Source: DASVXQ01 sp046727955 (GTDB lineage Bacteria; Actinomycetota; CALGFH01). Taken from it: 10,425 nucleotides of DNA. Numbering within the stretch: the first letter of the stretch is position 1; every line of letters begins with the position of its first letter. Below, one piece after another: positions 1 to 6,747 of this stretch. The stretch spans positions 1-10,425 of the forward strand of contig JBKPDO010000342.1 of the NCBI GenBank assembly GCA_046727955.1, given 5' to 3'. Position numbers and translations under genes: made by a program. The notes beneath the pieces are model-generated. The model was given only the letters and a program-made list of their open reading frames with translations. It had not been told where the DNA came from and did no database searches.

Positions 1-1
1 C

Positions 2-940
2 GCCCCGGCAGCGGCGGACGCCCCGGCACCGGCGACCCCGCTGCCCGGCCGGGCGCGCCTGGCCAGGCTGACCACCAGGGCGCGCGCGGTAGCGGCGGCG
101 CTGGTCGCGGCCGTCGTGCTGACTGTGCTGATCGCCACGCCCGGCGGCAGGGCCGCCGCGGCGGGCTTCCTCGCCCAGTTCCGCAGCGAGCGCTTCCAGG
201 TCATCTCGCTCAACAGCAGCCAGTCGATGCAGCTCGACGCGGTCATGTCGCAGCTGGTCCAGACCGGCGTGTTCACCGGCGAGCGCGGCAAGCTGGACAG
301 CATGGCCGAGCCGACACCCGCGCGCGACCCCGCCGAGGCAAGCCGGCTGGCCGGGTTCCAGGTCCAGGCGGTCAGCCCCTCGGCGCTGCCGCGTGGCGTC
401 GGCGCCAGCCCGGAGCGGATCCTGGTGACCCCTGCCCAGACCGTCCGCATCACCTTCGACCGTGACCAGGCCCTCGCCTATTTCCGGCGCAACGGCCAGC
501 CAAACGCCAAGATCCCCGAGCGGTTCGACGGCGCCCAGCTGGTCGTTCAGGTCCCCGCGATCGTGGTGCAGGAATACGCGGGCGGTGATGGGGCGCCGCG
601 GCTGCTGGTCGGCAAGGCCGGCACGATCGGGCTGGGCGCCGATGGCGGCGCCAGCCTCGAGGAGCTCCGCGAGCTGGTGCTGAGCCTGCCCGGCCTGCCG
701 AAGCAGACCGTCGCCCAGCTCCGCGGCATCAGCGACTGGCGCACTACCTTGCCGCTGCCGGTCCCCACCGACCAGGCGCGATGGCAGCAGGCAACCGTCG
801 ACGGCGCCGAGGCGCTCAGCTTCGCCGACCCGAGCGGGAAGCTGCACGCGATATTGTGGCAGCGCGGCGGGCACATCTGGGGTGTCGCCGGCGTGATCAG
901 TACTGATGAAGCACTCCATGTCGCGAACAGCCTCGGCTGA
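2..940 (+). CDS. Membrane-anchored anti-sigma-like protein (DUF4367-type C-terminus), 5' end outside window
   Basis: The reading frame is open from base 2, so the gene starts left of the window; a GTG at 116 lies inside the membrane helix and is not a credible start. Of 312 visible residues, 1-28 are an Ala/Pro/Arg-rich cytoplasmic tail, about 29-45 are one hydrophobic helix, and the rest is a soluble domain, predicted outside the cell. The end (sequence like RGGHIWGVAGVISTDEAL, then ANSLG) resembles the C-terminus of DUF4367-type proteins, which are often fused to or paired with anti-sigma factors. By family knowledge the missing N-terminus may hold a zinc-finger anti-sigma domain and an ECF sigma gene may lie further left; that is inference. 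The next gene, an ABC ATPase, starts 35 bases before this stop, which suggests one operon. The family assignment is by resemblance only. Confidence 0.72.
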   Translation, partial: APAAADAPAPATPLPGRARLARLTTRARAVAAALVAAVVLTVLIATPGGRAAAAGFLAQFRSERFQVISLNSSQSMQLDAVMSQLVQTGVFTGERGKLDSMAEPTPARDPAEASRLAGFQVQAVSPSALPRGVGASPERILVTPAQTVRITFDRDQALAYFRRNGQPNAKIPERFDGAQLVVQVPAIVVQEYAGGDGAPRLLVGKAGTIGLGADGGASLEELRELVLSLPGLPKQTVAQLRGISDWRTTLPLPVPTDQARWQQATVDGAEALSFADPSGKLHAILWQRGGHIWGVAGVISTDEALHVANSLG

Positions 941-1886
941 GCAGGCGGGATCGATCGCCGGGACCGGACCGCCGGTCCCGGCGATCGCCACGTCCGCCTT
1001 GCGCAAGGCCTTCGGTCGCCGGGTCGCCCTCCACGACCTGACCCTCCAGGTCGGCGCCGGAGAGGTCTTCGGCTTTCTCGGCCCCAACGGCGCCGGCAAG
1101 ACCACCGCCATGAAGATCCTGCTGGGGCTGATCCATCCCAGCGGCGGGCAGGCACTGGTGTTCGGCCGGCCGCCGACCGAGCCGGCCGCTCGCCGCCGCG
1201 TCGGCTATCTCCCCGAGCACTTCCGCTTCCAGGAATGGGCCACAGGCGCCGAGCTGCTCGACTTCCACGGCCGCCTGAGCGGGCTGGGCGCCGCCGAGCG
1301 GGCCGAGCGCATCCCCGAGGTGCTGGAGCGCGTCGGGCTCACCGGCCGCGGCGGTGAGCGCGTGCGCCGCTACTCCAAGGGCATGACCCAGCGGCTCGGC
1401 CTGGCCCTGACGCTCCTGCACCGGCCGGACCTGGTCCTGCTCGACGAGCCGACCTCGGCGCTGGACCCGGTCGGCCGCCGCGACGTACGCGGGCTGGTGC
1501 GGGACCTGGCCGCCGGCGGGGTCACGGTGTTCCTCAACTCCCACCTGCTCACCGAGGTGGAGGTGGTGTGCGACCGGGTGGCCATCGTCAACCAGGGCCG
1601 GGTGGTCGCCAGCGGGCCGCTGGACGAGCTCGCCGGGGCCGTGACCCAGCTCCGGCTCCTGCTCGACCGCGTCGACGCCGACCTGCTCGCGCTGGTGGGC
1701 CGGTACGGGCAGGTCGCACGGGTCGAGGGTACCGCCGTCACCCTGGACGTCGACGCCCTGGACGTCGCGGCCGACCTGGCCGGGGTGCTTGTCGGGTCGG
1801 GCTACCGGCTGTACGGGCTGGTCCCGGTGCAGCGCTCGCTGGAGGACGTGTTCGTGGACCTGGTCGGGGAGGTGCGGAAGCGGTGA
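906..1886 (+). CDS. ABC-2 type transporter ATP-binding protein
   Basis: ATPase subunit of an ABC-2 exporter; it should hydrolyse ATP on the cytoplasmic face and drive the permease encoded next. In 326 residues I see Walker A GPNGAGKT (59-66), the YLPE element (101-104) that replaces a classic Q-loop in this subfamily, the signature YSKGM (156-160), Walker B LVLLDEP (176-182), and the switch histidine in NSHLL (H213). A C-terminal domain of about 80 residues ends with the SLEDVF motif usual in this subfamily. All catalytic motifs look intact. ATG 906 and ATG 918 are both possible starts; neither has a good Shine-Dalgarno, and both lie inside the preceding gene, so translation is probably coupled. 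Residues 16-28 are encoded by a perfect 16-bp hairpin. The N-terminal 25 residues are not part of the ABC fold. The substrate (drug, lipid, peptide or copper-type) cannot be told. Confidence 0.95.
   Translation: MKHSMSRTASAEQAGSIAGTGPPVPAIATSALRKAFGRRVALHDLTLQVGAGEVFGFLGPNGAGKTTAMKILLGLIHPSGGQALVFGRPPTEPAARRRVGYLPEHFRFQEWATGAELLDFHGRLSGLGAAERAERIPEVLERVGLTGRGGERVRRYSKGMTQRLGLALTLLHRPDLVLLDEPTSALDPVGRRDVRGLVRDLAAGGVTVFLNSHLLTEVEVVCDRVAIVNQGRVVASGPLDELAGAVTQLRLLLDRVDADLLALVGRYGQVARVEGTAVTLDVDALDVAADLAGVLVGSGYRLYGLVPVQRSLEDVFVDLVGEVRKR
952..987. repeat. Perfect 16-bp inverted repeat with 4-base loop
   Basis: Arms CGATCGCCGGGACCGG (952-967) and CCGGTCCCGGCGATCG (972-987) are exact reverse complements around the loop ACCG. 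It begins 11 bases after the stop of the anti-sigma-like gene and 46 bases into the ATPase gene. It could act as a terminator or attenuator, a processing site, or an mRNA structure that affects translation of the ATPase. There is no T-run after it, so a classic Rho-independent terminator is not shown. Confidence 0.85.
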
Positions 1887-2782
1887 GGACGCTCGTCGTC
1901 GCCCGCTGGACCGTGCTGGAGGCCCGACGCCGCAAGCTGCTCCTCGCCGGCGTCGTGCTCAGCGTCGCCTTCGTCGTGGTGTTCGCGCTCGCGTTCACCC
2001 TCCTCTACCACAGCCAGCAGCGGGGCCTGCTCAATGGCCAAGCCCAGGCGACCGGCCCGACCGGCGTGCTGGCCCCGCGCGAGCAGCTCCTGGTCTTGTC
2101 AACCATCCTGGTCGTGCTCGGGCTGTATGGGGTCCAGTTCCTTGCCGCGCTGCTGGCGTTGTTCCTCGGGGTCGCCTCGGTCTCGCCGGAGGTCGACTCG
2201 GGCGCGCTCCACGCCGTGCTCGCTCGCCCCCTCAGCCGCCTGGACTACCTGCTTGGCCGCTTCCTCGCCCTGGCGGGCATGCTCACCGCCTACGTCGTGG
2301 TGATGAGCGGCGCGCTGCTGTTGACCGCTCGGATCGTCGCCGGCTACCAGGCCGGCGATAGCATCCGGGTGGTCGGGCTCATGATCCTCCAGGTGCTCGT
2401 CCTGCTCGCCGTGAGCCTGCTCGGCAGCACCGTCCTGCCGACGCTCGCCAACGGGGTCGTCATGGTGGCGCTGTTCGGGCTCGCGTGGCTCGGGGGGATC
2501 ATCCAGTTCATTGGCACGGTCCCTCCGGGCAACGACCTCATGGCGAACCTGGGCACCGCGGTGAGCCTGCTGCTGCCGGCCGACGCGGTCTGGCGCGGGG
2601 CCTCCTACCACCTGATGCCGCCGAGCCTGCTGGTCGCCGGCTCGTTCGTGAGCCAGGTCGACCCCGGGCTGCCGTTCGCGTCCACCACCCCGATGGCACC
2701 GGCCATGCTGACCTGGGCGCTCGCGTACCCGGCAACCTGCATCGGCCTCGCCGTGGCCGCGTTCCGGCGCCGCGACCTGTGA
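1883..2782 (+). CDS. ABC-2 type transporter permease (NosY-like)
   Basis: Membrane subunit partnering the upstream ATPase. The start is GTG 1883, which overlaps the ATPase stop in a GTGA arrangement, giving 299 residues; the frame is open further upstream, but that part is only a shadow of the ATPase gene. Residues 1-19 are a basic amphipathic segment (ARWTVLEARRRK) as usual at the N-terminus of this family. Hydrophobic helices lie at about 20-42, 72-98, 127-148, 163-182, 186-211 and 276-294, giving the six-helix ABC-2 layout. The loop after helix 2 (EVDSGALHAVLARPLSR, 103-119) is the conserved cytoplasmic segment, where reorganised permeases say 'switch to other loci'; the LLLPADAVWRGASYH stretch (229-243) and terminal FRRRDL also fit. 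Length is normal. Substrate is unknown; export is inferred from the family. Confidence 0.92.
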   Translation: MRTLVVARWTVLEARRRKLLLAGVVLSVAFVVVFALAFTLLYHSQQRGLLNGQAQATGPTGVLAPREQLLVLSTILVVLGLYGVQFLAALLALFLGVASVSPEVDSGALHAVLARPLSRLDYLLGRFLALAGMLTAYVVVMSGALLLTARIVAGYQAGDSIRVVGLMILQVLVLLAVSLLGSTVLPTLANGVVMVALFGLAWLGGIIQFIGTVPPGNDLMANLGTAVSLLLPADAVWRGASYHLMPPSLLVAGSFVSQVDPGLPFASTTPMAPAMLTWALAYPATCIGLAVAAFRRRDL

Positions 2783-3010
2783 CGAGCCGATCTCGTTGAC
2801 GAATCGAGAGTCGGTCCTTCCGCGGCCTCGACCTCGCGGGCGATAAATCGGCGCATGGACGGGAGGTCATCAAGCACAGGCAGGAACCCAGGCCCCTGGG
2901 ATGCTCAGCGGGTGAGCTCGGCCAGCAGGTCGCCGTAGGCCTCTGCACGTATCGAGGTCGCCAAGCGCTGGCATGCCGGGATGCGAGGGCCGGTCTGACG
3001 ACAGCCTCGG
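2783..3010. other. Intergenic region between convergent genes, possible decayed coding
   Basis: No complete gene. It contains the hairpin after the permease, a short perfect dyad CCCAGG-CC-CCTGGG (2887-2900), and two minus-strand stretches that read like protein tails: one ending at 2905 with LATSIRAEAYGDLLAELTR and a stop, and one in another frame near 2800-2877 reading LDDLPSMRRFIAREVEAAEG. Neither has a start or a recognisable family. They may be remnants of a lost gene or chance reading in GC-rich DNA. Confidence 0.3.
2787..2814 (+). terminator. Hairpin just after the ABC operon
   Basis: Stem CCGATCTCG (2787-2795) pairs with CGAGA and TCGG (2805-2814) with one bulged G at 2810 and a 9-base loop. 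It begins five bases after the permease stop. Nine base pairs, moderately GC-rich, followed by TCCTTC rather than a long T-run. Position supports a transcription terminator; sequence alone does not prove it. Confidence 0.45.
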
Positions 3011-3022
3011 CTACGCCGAGGC
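3004..3022. terminator. Perfect 8-bp hairpin over the stop codon of the small membrane protein gene
   Basis: GCCTCGGC (3004-3011) and GCCGAGGC (3015-3022) are exact reverse complements around a 3-base loop. The minus-strand stop codon (3011-3013) lies in the stem and loop. It sits between convergent units, so it may help to end transcription from either side. No T-run is present. Confidence 0.4.
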
Positions 3023-3268
3023 GATCGGGGACCTTCGGCGGCTGACAAACCACACAGCGACGCCACAGAGCGCGGCAACAACGACGCCAGCGATTGCCCG
3101 CTTGACGTGGTGGTGCGTCGACCCGGCCAGATACCCCGGGAACCACGTCGGCAGCTTGCCGGACGCAGTCGTCAAGTAGTAGATCCCGGCCCCCAGCGCC
3201 AACAGCCCGATGACGACCAGGACGACCACGATGAGCTGAGCTGCGGAACGTCTGCCTGTTGCGGCCAT
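3011..3268 (-). CDS. Small two-helix membrane protein, unknown function
   Basis: Eighty-five residues with a basic N-terminus (TGRRSAAQ), a first helix at about 11-33, an external or internal loop of some 23 residues containing a run of three histidines (52-54) and the sequence LPTWFPGYLAGSTHHH, a second helix at about 57-75, and an RRR cluster at 77-79. The positive-inside pattern suggests both ends are cytoplasmic. The start is well supported: an AGGAGG-type Shine-Dalgarno lies 6-14 bases upstream on the minus strand (3275-3283). Similar short two-helix proteins with a 'PG..AGS..HH..KR' loop are, from memory, common in actinobacteria and uncharacterised. It stands alone, divergent from the MEDS gene with about 240 bases between them. 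I assign no function. Confidence 0.82.
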   Translation of the reverse strand: MAATGRRSAAQLIVVVLVVIGLLALGAGIYYLTTASGKLPTWFPGYLAGSTHHHVKRAIAGVVVAALCGVAVWFVSRRRSPIASA

Positions 3269-3510
3269 CGTGTCCCTCCTCCTCTTGGACGGAGCATTCG
3301 GCGGGAATCTACTACTGACCGAGGTTCCGCGAGCTCGGCCGCGACCTTGTCAGCCAGATCTCCACCCCGGTCCCCACCCCGGTCCCCGCCGCTGCCTGAG
3401 CTCTCTCGGCCTGGCGGGACGAACCTTGGCGGTGTTTCTGCCCTACGGGGCTATGACCGAGGACTCCGGTGTGGGATTCTGGTTCAGACCCCTGGGAAGG
3501 GAGGCGACGC
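3269..3510. promoter_or_regulatory. Divergent intergenic region between the small membrane protein and MEDS genes
   Basis: About 240 bases that must hold the promoters of both flanking genes. It has a Shine-Dalgarno for each (3275-3283 on minus; AAGGGAGG 3497-3504 on plus, six bases before ATG 3511). I could not find a -35/-10 pair with acceptable spacing. A 12-bp tandem repeat lies at 3362-3385. Confidence 0.5.
3362..3385. repeat. Two tandem copies of a 12-bp unit
   Basis: CCACCCCGGTCC occurs at 3362-3373 and again directly at 3374-3385. It lies about 125 bases upstream of the MEDS start, in the intergenic region. It may be a regulator site or simple slippage. Confidence 0.7.
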
Positions 3511-4116
3511 ATGTCCGCAACCGTCGACCTGGGCGTCTCGGGTCTCGAGGTCCGCGCCGGAGACCACATCTGCGCCTTGTCCCGCGGCGCCGAGCGGGAC
3601 GACATACTCGTCCTGTTCCTCTCGGCCGGGCTCCGGACCGGTGACAAGTGCATCTGCGTCCTCGACGCGGCGCGGCCAGAGTCGCTGCTCGCGCAGTTCG
3701 ACGACCCGCAGGTGCAAGAGCGCCTGGAGCGCCGCCAGCTCGAGCTGGTCGATTTCGGAAGCGCCTACCCGGGCAGTGGCCGGTTCGTGCCGGACAAGAT
3801 GGTGGAGTTCTGGGAGCAGAATGTCCAATCAGCGCTCGAGGGCGGAGAGTACCGGTTCTTCCGCGCGGCGGGCGAGATGACCTGGGCGCTGCGAGACATG
3901 CCAGGCCTCGACCAGCTCGCCATCTTCGAATCCGAGGTCAACCGCTTCATGCCCCGGTACCCGCAGGTCTACCTCTGCGTCTACGACATCGAGCGGTTCA
4001 GCGGGGAGCAGCTCCTCGACATGCTGAAGACCCACCCGAAGGTCCTGCTTGGCGCGATGGTGTTCGACAACCCTTACTACGTCGAGCCGGACGAGTTCCT
4101 CGCCCTTCGCCAGTGA
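3511..4116 (+). CDS. MEDS (DcmR-like sensory) domain protein
   Basis: A 201-residue protein made almost wholly of one MEDS domain, the sensory domain first described in DcmR, a regulator of dichloromethane use, and thought to bind small organic ligands. Family hallmarks seen are GDHIC (17-21), the FLSAGLRTGDKCICV strand-turn (36-50), GEMTWAL (121-127), and the C-terminal run from VYDIERFSG (157-165) through THPKVLLGAMVFDNPYY (174-190) to PDEFLA (193-198). The start ATG 3511 is chosen for its Shine-Dalgarno AAGGGAGG six bases upstream; the frame is open further up without support. No DNA-binding or kinase domain is attached. Its stop overlaps the start of a PucR-type regulator by four bases, so it probably feeds a signal to that partner. 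Ligand and mode of contact are unknown. Confidence 0.88.
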   Translation: MSATVDLGVSGLEVRAGDHICALSRGAERDDILVLFLSAGLRTGDKCICVLDAARPESLLAQFDDPQVQERLERRQLELVDFGSAYPGSGRFVPDKMVEFWEQNVQSALEGGEYRFFRAAGEMTWALRDMPGLDQLAIFESEVNRFMPRYPQVYLCVYDIERFSGEQLLDMLKTHPKVLLGAMVFDNPYYVEPDEFLALRQ

Positions 4117-5807
4117 GGACGATACGGCCGGCGCAGCTCGACGGCGAGAACGTCGAGCTGCGTACCCAGCTCTCGAACCTCCAGGGCCTGCTCGTCCTTG
4201 CCATGCTGATGACCGAGAGCGGCGACGAGGGGCAGATCCTGCGCCTGGCGACCAGCTCGGTCGGCGGTCTGGCACGCTGCCGCCCGGAGGGGGTCTACCT
4301 CACCGATGAAGGGTGGCGCTGGACGGCCGAGTCGTTCGGGCAGGAGACCGGCCGGCAGGCGGTCGAGCGGCAGCTCCCTGGCCTCGGCTCCCTCGGTGGG
4401 GGGGTCGAGGTGCCTGGCAGGTCCTGGGGTTGGGCGTACCCCCTGCGCAGCCTGGCCGGCGGCGTCGGCTTCCTGATCGTCTCGGCCGAGGAGGCGTCGG
4501 TCCCGGCCGAGCAGTTCCTCCTCCGGGTGATGGCCCAGCAGGCCGGGATGGCCCTCGCCAACGCGCGGCTGCATGCCCAGGAGCGCGCGACCGCCGAGGA
4601 ACTGGCCAAGGTCAACAGGACTCTGGGCGCGACCGTCCATGCGCTGCGGCGCAGCATGGAGATCCACGAGCGCCTCACCAAGGTGGCGATGTCGGTCGAG
4701 GGCCAGGAGGGCATCGCCCGGGCCGTGCACGAGCTGACCGGCTATCCGGTCGCGGTCGAGGACCGCTACGGCAACCTGCGCGCCTGGGCCGGTCCGCACC
4801 GGCCCGACCCGTACCCGAAGGACTCCACAGCGCGATACGAGGAGCTGCTGCGCCGGGCGCTGGCCAGCGAGCACCCGATCCGCCACGGCGGTCGGCTGCT
4901 CGCGGTGGCCCAGCCGCGCGGCGACGTGCTCGGTGTACTGGTGCTGATCGACCCAGACGAGACGGCCGGCGAGCACGAGCTGGTCGCGCTGGAGCACGGG
5001 GCGACGGTGCTCGCGATGGAGCTGGCCCGCCTGCAGAGCCTGGCCGAGACGGAGCTGCGGCTCCGCCGCGACCTGGTCGAAGACCTCTTGGCCGGCACTG
5101 ACGAGGAGAGCGCGCTGGCCAGGGCCCAGGCGCTCGGATACGACCTGGAGCGCTCGCATCGCGTGGTCGTGGTCGAGAGGCAAGGCCGGGCCGACGGCGG
5201 TGCCGACCCGCTGTTCCACGCCGTTCAGCGAGCCGCGGGGCAAACCGGCGCCGGCTCTCTGCTCGTCTCCCGGACCGGTACGGTGGTGCTCCTGGCCAGC
5301 CAGGACCTCGACTGGGAGAAGCTCCGGCGGGCGGTGCTGCACGAGCTGGGCGGCGGCCGCGTGCGCATCGGCGTCGGTGGAAGCTGCGGCCGTGTCGGCG
5401 ACTTCCCCCGCTCGTACCGGGAGGCACAGACCGCCCTCCGCGTCCAGGCCGGCTCGCAAGGGCCGGAGCGCGTTACCGTCTTCGACGAGCTCGGCGTCTA
5501 CCGCCTACTCAGTCGACTCGAGGACACCGCCGAGGTCGAGCGGTTCGTGCGCGACTGGCTCGGGGCGCTGCTCGACTACGACGCCCGCAAGCAGTCGGAG
5601 CTGGTCAGGACGCTGTCGGTGTATCTGGAGCGGGGTGGGAACTACAACGCCACGGCCCAGGCGCTGGCCGTGCACCGCAGCACGCTGAAGTACCGGCTGC
5701 AGCGCATACGCGAGCTGTCCGGCCATGACGTGAACGACCCTGACAGCCACTTCAACCTGCAGCTGGCGACCCGTGCCTGGGCGACCTTGCGCGCCCTGCG
5801 GTCCTGA
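4113..5807 (+). CDS. GAF-containing PucR/CdaR-family transcription activator
   Basis: Probable DNA-binding regulator of 564 residues. The start is GTG 4113, overlapping the MEDS stop as GTGA; the frame extends upstream to 3648, but only as a shadow of the MEDS gene. In order: a GAF-like sensor (about 25-155), a helical linker rich in charged residues (about 150-190), a second degenerate sensor region (about 190-305, around LTGYPVAVEDRYGNLRAWAG), a helix (LRRDLVEDLLAG, 318-328), a CdaR GGDEF-like domain (about 335-460, with GVGGSCGRVGDFPRSYREA at 420-438), and the PucR-type helix-turn-helix (about 495-556: VRTLSVYLERGGNYNATAQAL, then HRSTLKYRLQRI at 521-532). All parts look complete. It is translationally coupled to the MEDS protein, whose signal it probably receives. 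Target genes cannot be told from the window. A run of seven G lies at 4398-4404, in frame. Confidence 0.9.
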   Translation: MRTIRPAQLDGENVELRTQLSNLQGLLVLAMLMTESGDEGQILRLATSSVGGLARCRPEGVYLTDEGWRWTAESFGQETGRQAVERQLPGLGSLGGGVEVPGRSWGWAYPLRSLAGGVGFLIVSAEEASVPAEQFLLRVMAQQAGMALANARLHAQERATAEELAKVNRTLGATVHALRRSMEIHERLTKVAMSVEGQEGIARAVHELTGYPVAVEDRYGNLRAWAGPHRPDPYPKDSTARYEELLRRALASEHPIRHGGRLLAVAQPRGDVLGVLVLIDPDETAGEHELVALEHGATVLAMELARLQSLAETELRLRRDLVEDLLAGTDEESALARAQALGYDLERSHRVVVVERQGRADGGADPLFHAVQRAAGQTGAGSLLVSRTGTVVLLASQDLDWEKLRRAVLHELGGGRVRIGVGGSCGRVGDFPRSYREAQTALRVQAGSQGPERVTVFDELGVYRLLSRLEDTAEVERFVRDWLGALLDYDARKQSELVRTLSVYLERGGNYNATAQALAVHRSTLKYRLQRIRELSGHDVNDPDSHFNLQLATRAWATLRALRS

Positions 5808-5829
5808 CGGAGAGGGTGGCTTGCGGGTT

Positions 5830-5844
5830 GCCGGTCGAGCCGGC
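5830..5844 (+). terminator. Short hairpin after the PucR-family gene
   Basis: GCCGG (5830-5834) and CCGGC (5840-5844) form a five-pair stem with loop TCGAG, followed by TCGTTCC. It lies 23 bases after the regulator's stop. Weak, but placed where a terminator is expected. Confidence 0.22.
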
Positions 5845-6257
5845 TCGTTCCAGACTTGCACCGTGCTGCTGGCCAGGGGCGATCGTGAACGAAGGGGTGC
5901 GGGCAGAGGTGGTCATCCGGACGCCTGACCAGCGGCTGCGGGTGTTCGTCAGCTCCACCCTTGGCGAGCTGGCCGAGGAACGCCAAGCGGTCAGCCGGGC
6001 CATCGCGGCGCTGCGGCTGACGCCGGTGCTGTTCGAGGCGGGCGCGCGCCCCTACCCCCCACGGGCGCTGTACCAGGCCTACCTGGCCAAAGCGACGTCT
6101 TCGTCGGGCTGTACTGGCAGCGCTACGGGCAGGTCAACGCTGGCATGGCGGTGTCGGGGCTGGAGGAGGAGTTCCAGCTGTCTGAGGGGTTGCCGCGGCT
6201 GCTGTATGTCAAGGTGCCCGCGCCCGACCGGGAGCCGCGCCTTGCCGAGCTGCTGGC

Positions 6258-6272
6258 TCGCATCAGTCGACC
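6258..6272 (+). other. Deletion junction inside the DUF4062 relic
   Basis: Left of this point, the frame starting at 6241 reads LAELLARI, the end of the DUF4062 module. Right of it, the frame starting at 6263 reads SVDQDQWAERL, the start of the repeat region. Both are recognisable to within a few bases of each other, and nothing of an NTPase lies between. I see no transposon ends or target duplication. Confidence 0.6.
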
Positions 6273-6747
6273 AGGACCAGTGGGCGGAGCGCCTGCAGGC
6301 CGAGATGGGCAACCTGGCCGCCGCCGTGGAGTGGTACCTGGCCAACGACCCCGCGCCGCTGCCGCACCTGTTCCGGGTCCTGTGGATGTTCTGGGGGCTG
6401 CGGGACCATCTGGGCGAGGCCCGCGCCTGGGTCGACCAGCTGTTGCCCACGGCCGACTCGCTGGACCCCCAGGCCCGCGCCGAGCTGCGGTGGACGGCGG
6501 CGGTGACCGCCCTCGAGGTGGTGGGTGACGACGCGGCGGCGCTGGCGGCCCGCGAGCGCCTGGCGCCACTGGTGGACGGGATCCAGGACCCCTACCTGCA
6601 CGCGGTGGCCCAGGTGACCATGGCGGGGATCTCAGCGGTCGTCGGCGACTTCGACAGCGCCCTCCGGGAGGAGTTGGTGAGCCTGGAGCAGCTCCGCGGC
6701 CAGGACGAGCCGTTCTGGACGGCGGTGGCCGTCCTCACGCCGGCCTG

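Noticed and set aside
1568..1882. Upstream extension of the permease frame
   Set aside because: It overlaps the ATPase C-terminal domain and reads as Arg/Gly/Ala-rich shadow; GTG 1883 gives the usual family N-terminus.
3421..3460. Possible promoter before the MEDS gene (GTTT and GGGCTAT, or TTGGCG and TATGAC)
   Set aside because: Spacings are 10 and 20 bases, outside the accepted range for the stress-sigma and housekeeping patterns.
3648..4112. Upstream extension of the PucR-family frame
   Set aside because: It overlaps the MEDS gene out of frame; GTG 4113 gives a GTGA overlap and a sensible N-terminus.
4398..4404. Run of seven G in the PucR-family gene as a phase-variation tract
   Set aside because: The frame is intact, runs of this length are common at this GC content, and no second sign of phase variation is seen.
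4077..5459. Minus-strand open frame of 460 codons opposite the PucR-family gene
   Set aside because: It is antisense to a clear multidomain gene; composition is Arg/Gly/Leu/Gln-rich without motifs, as expected for a shadow in GC-rich DNA.
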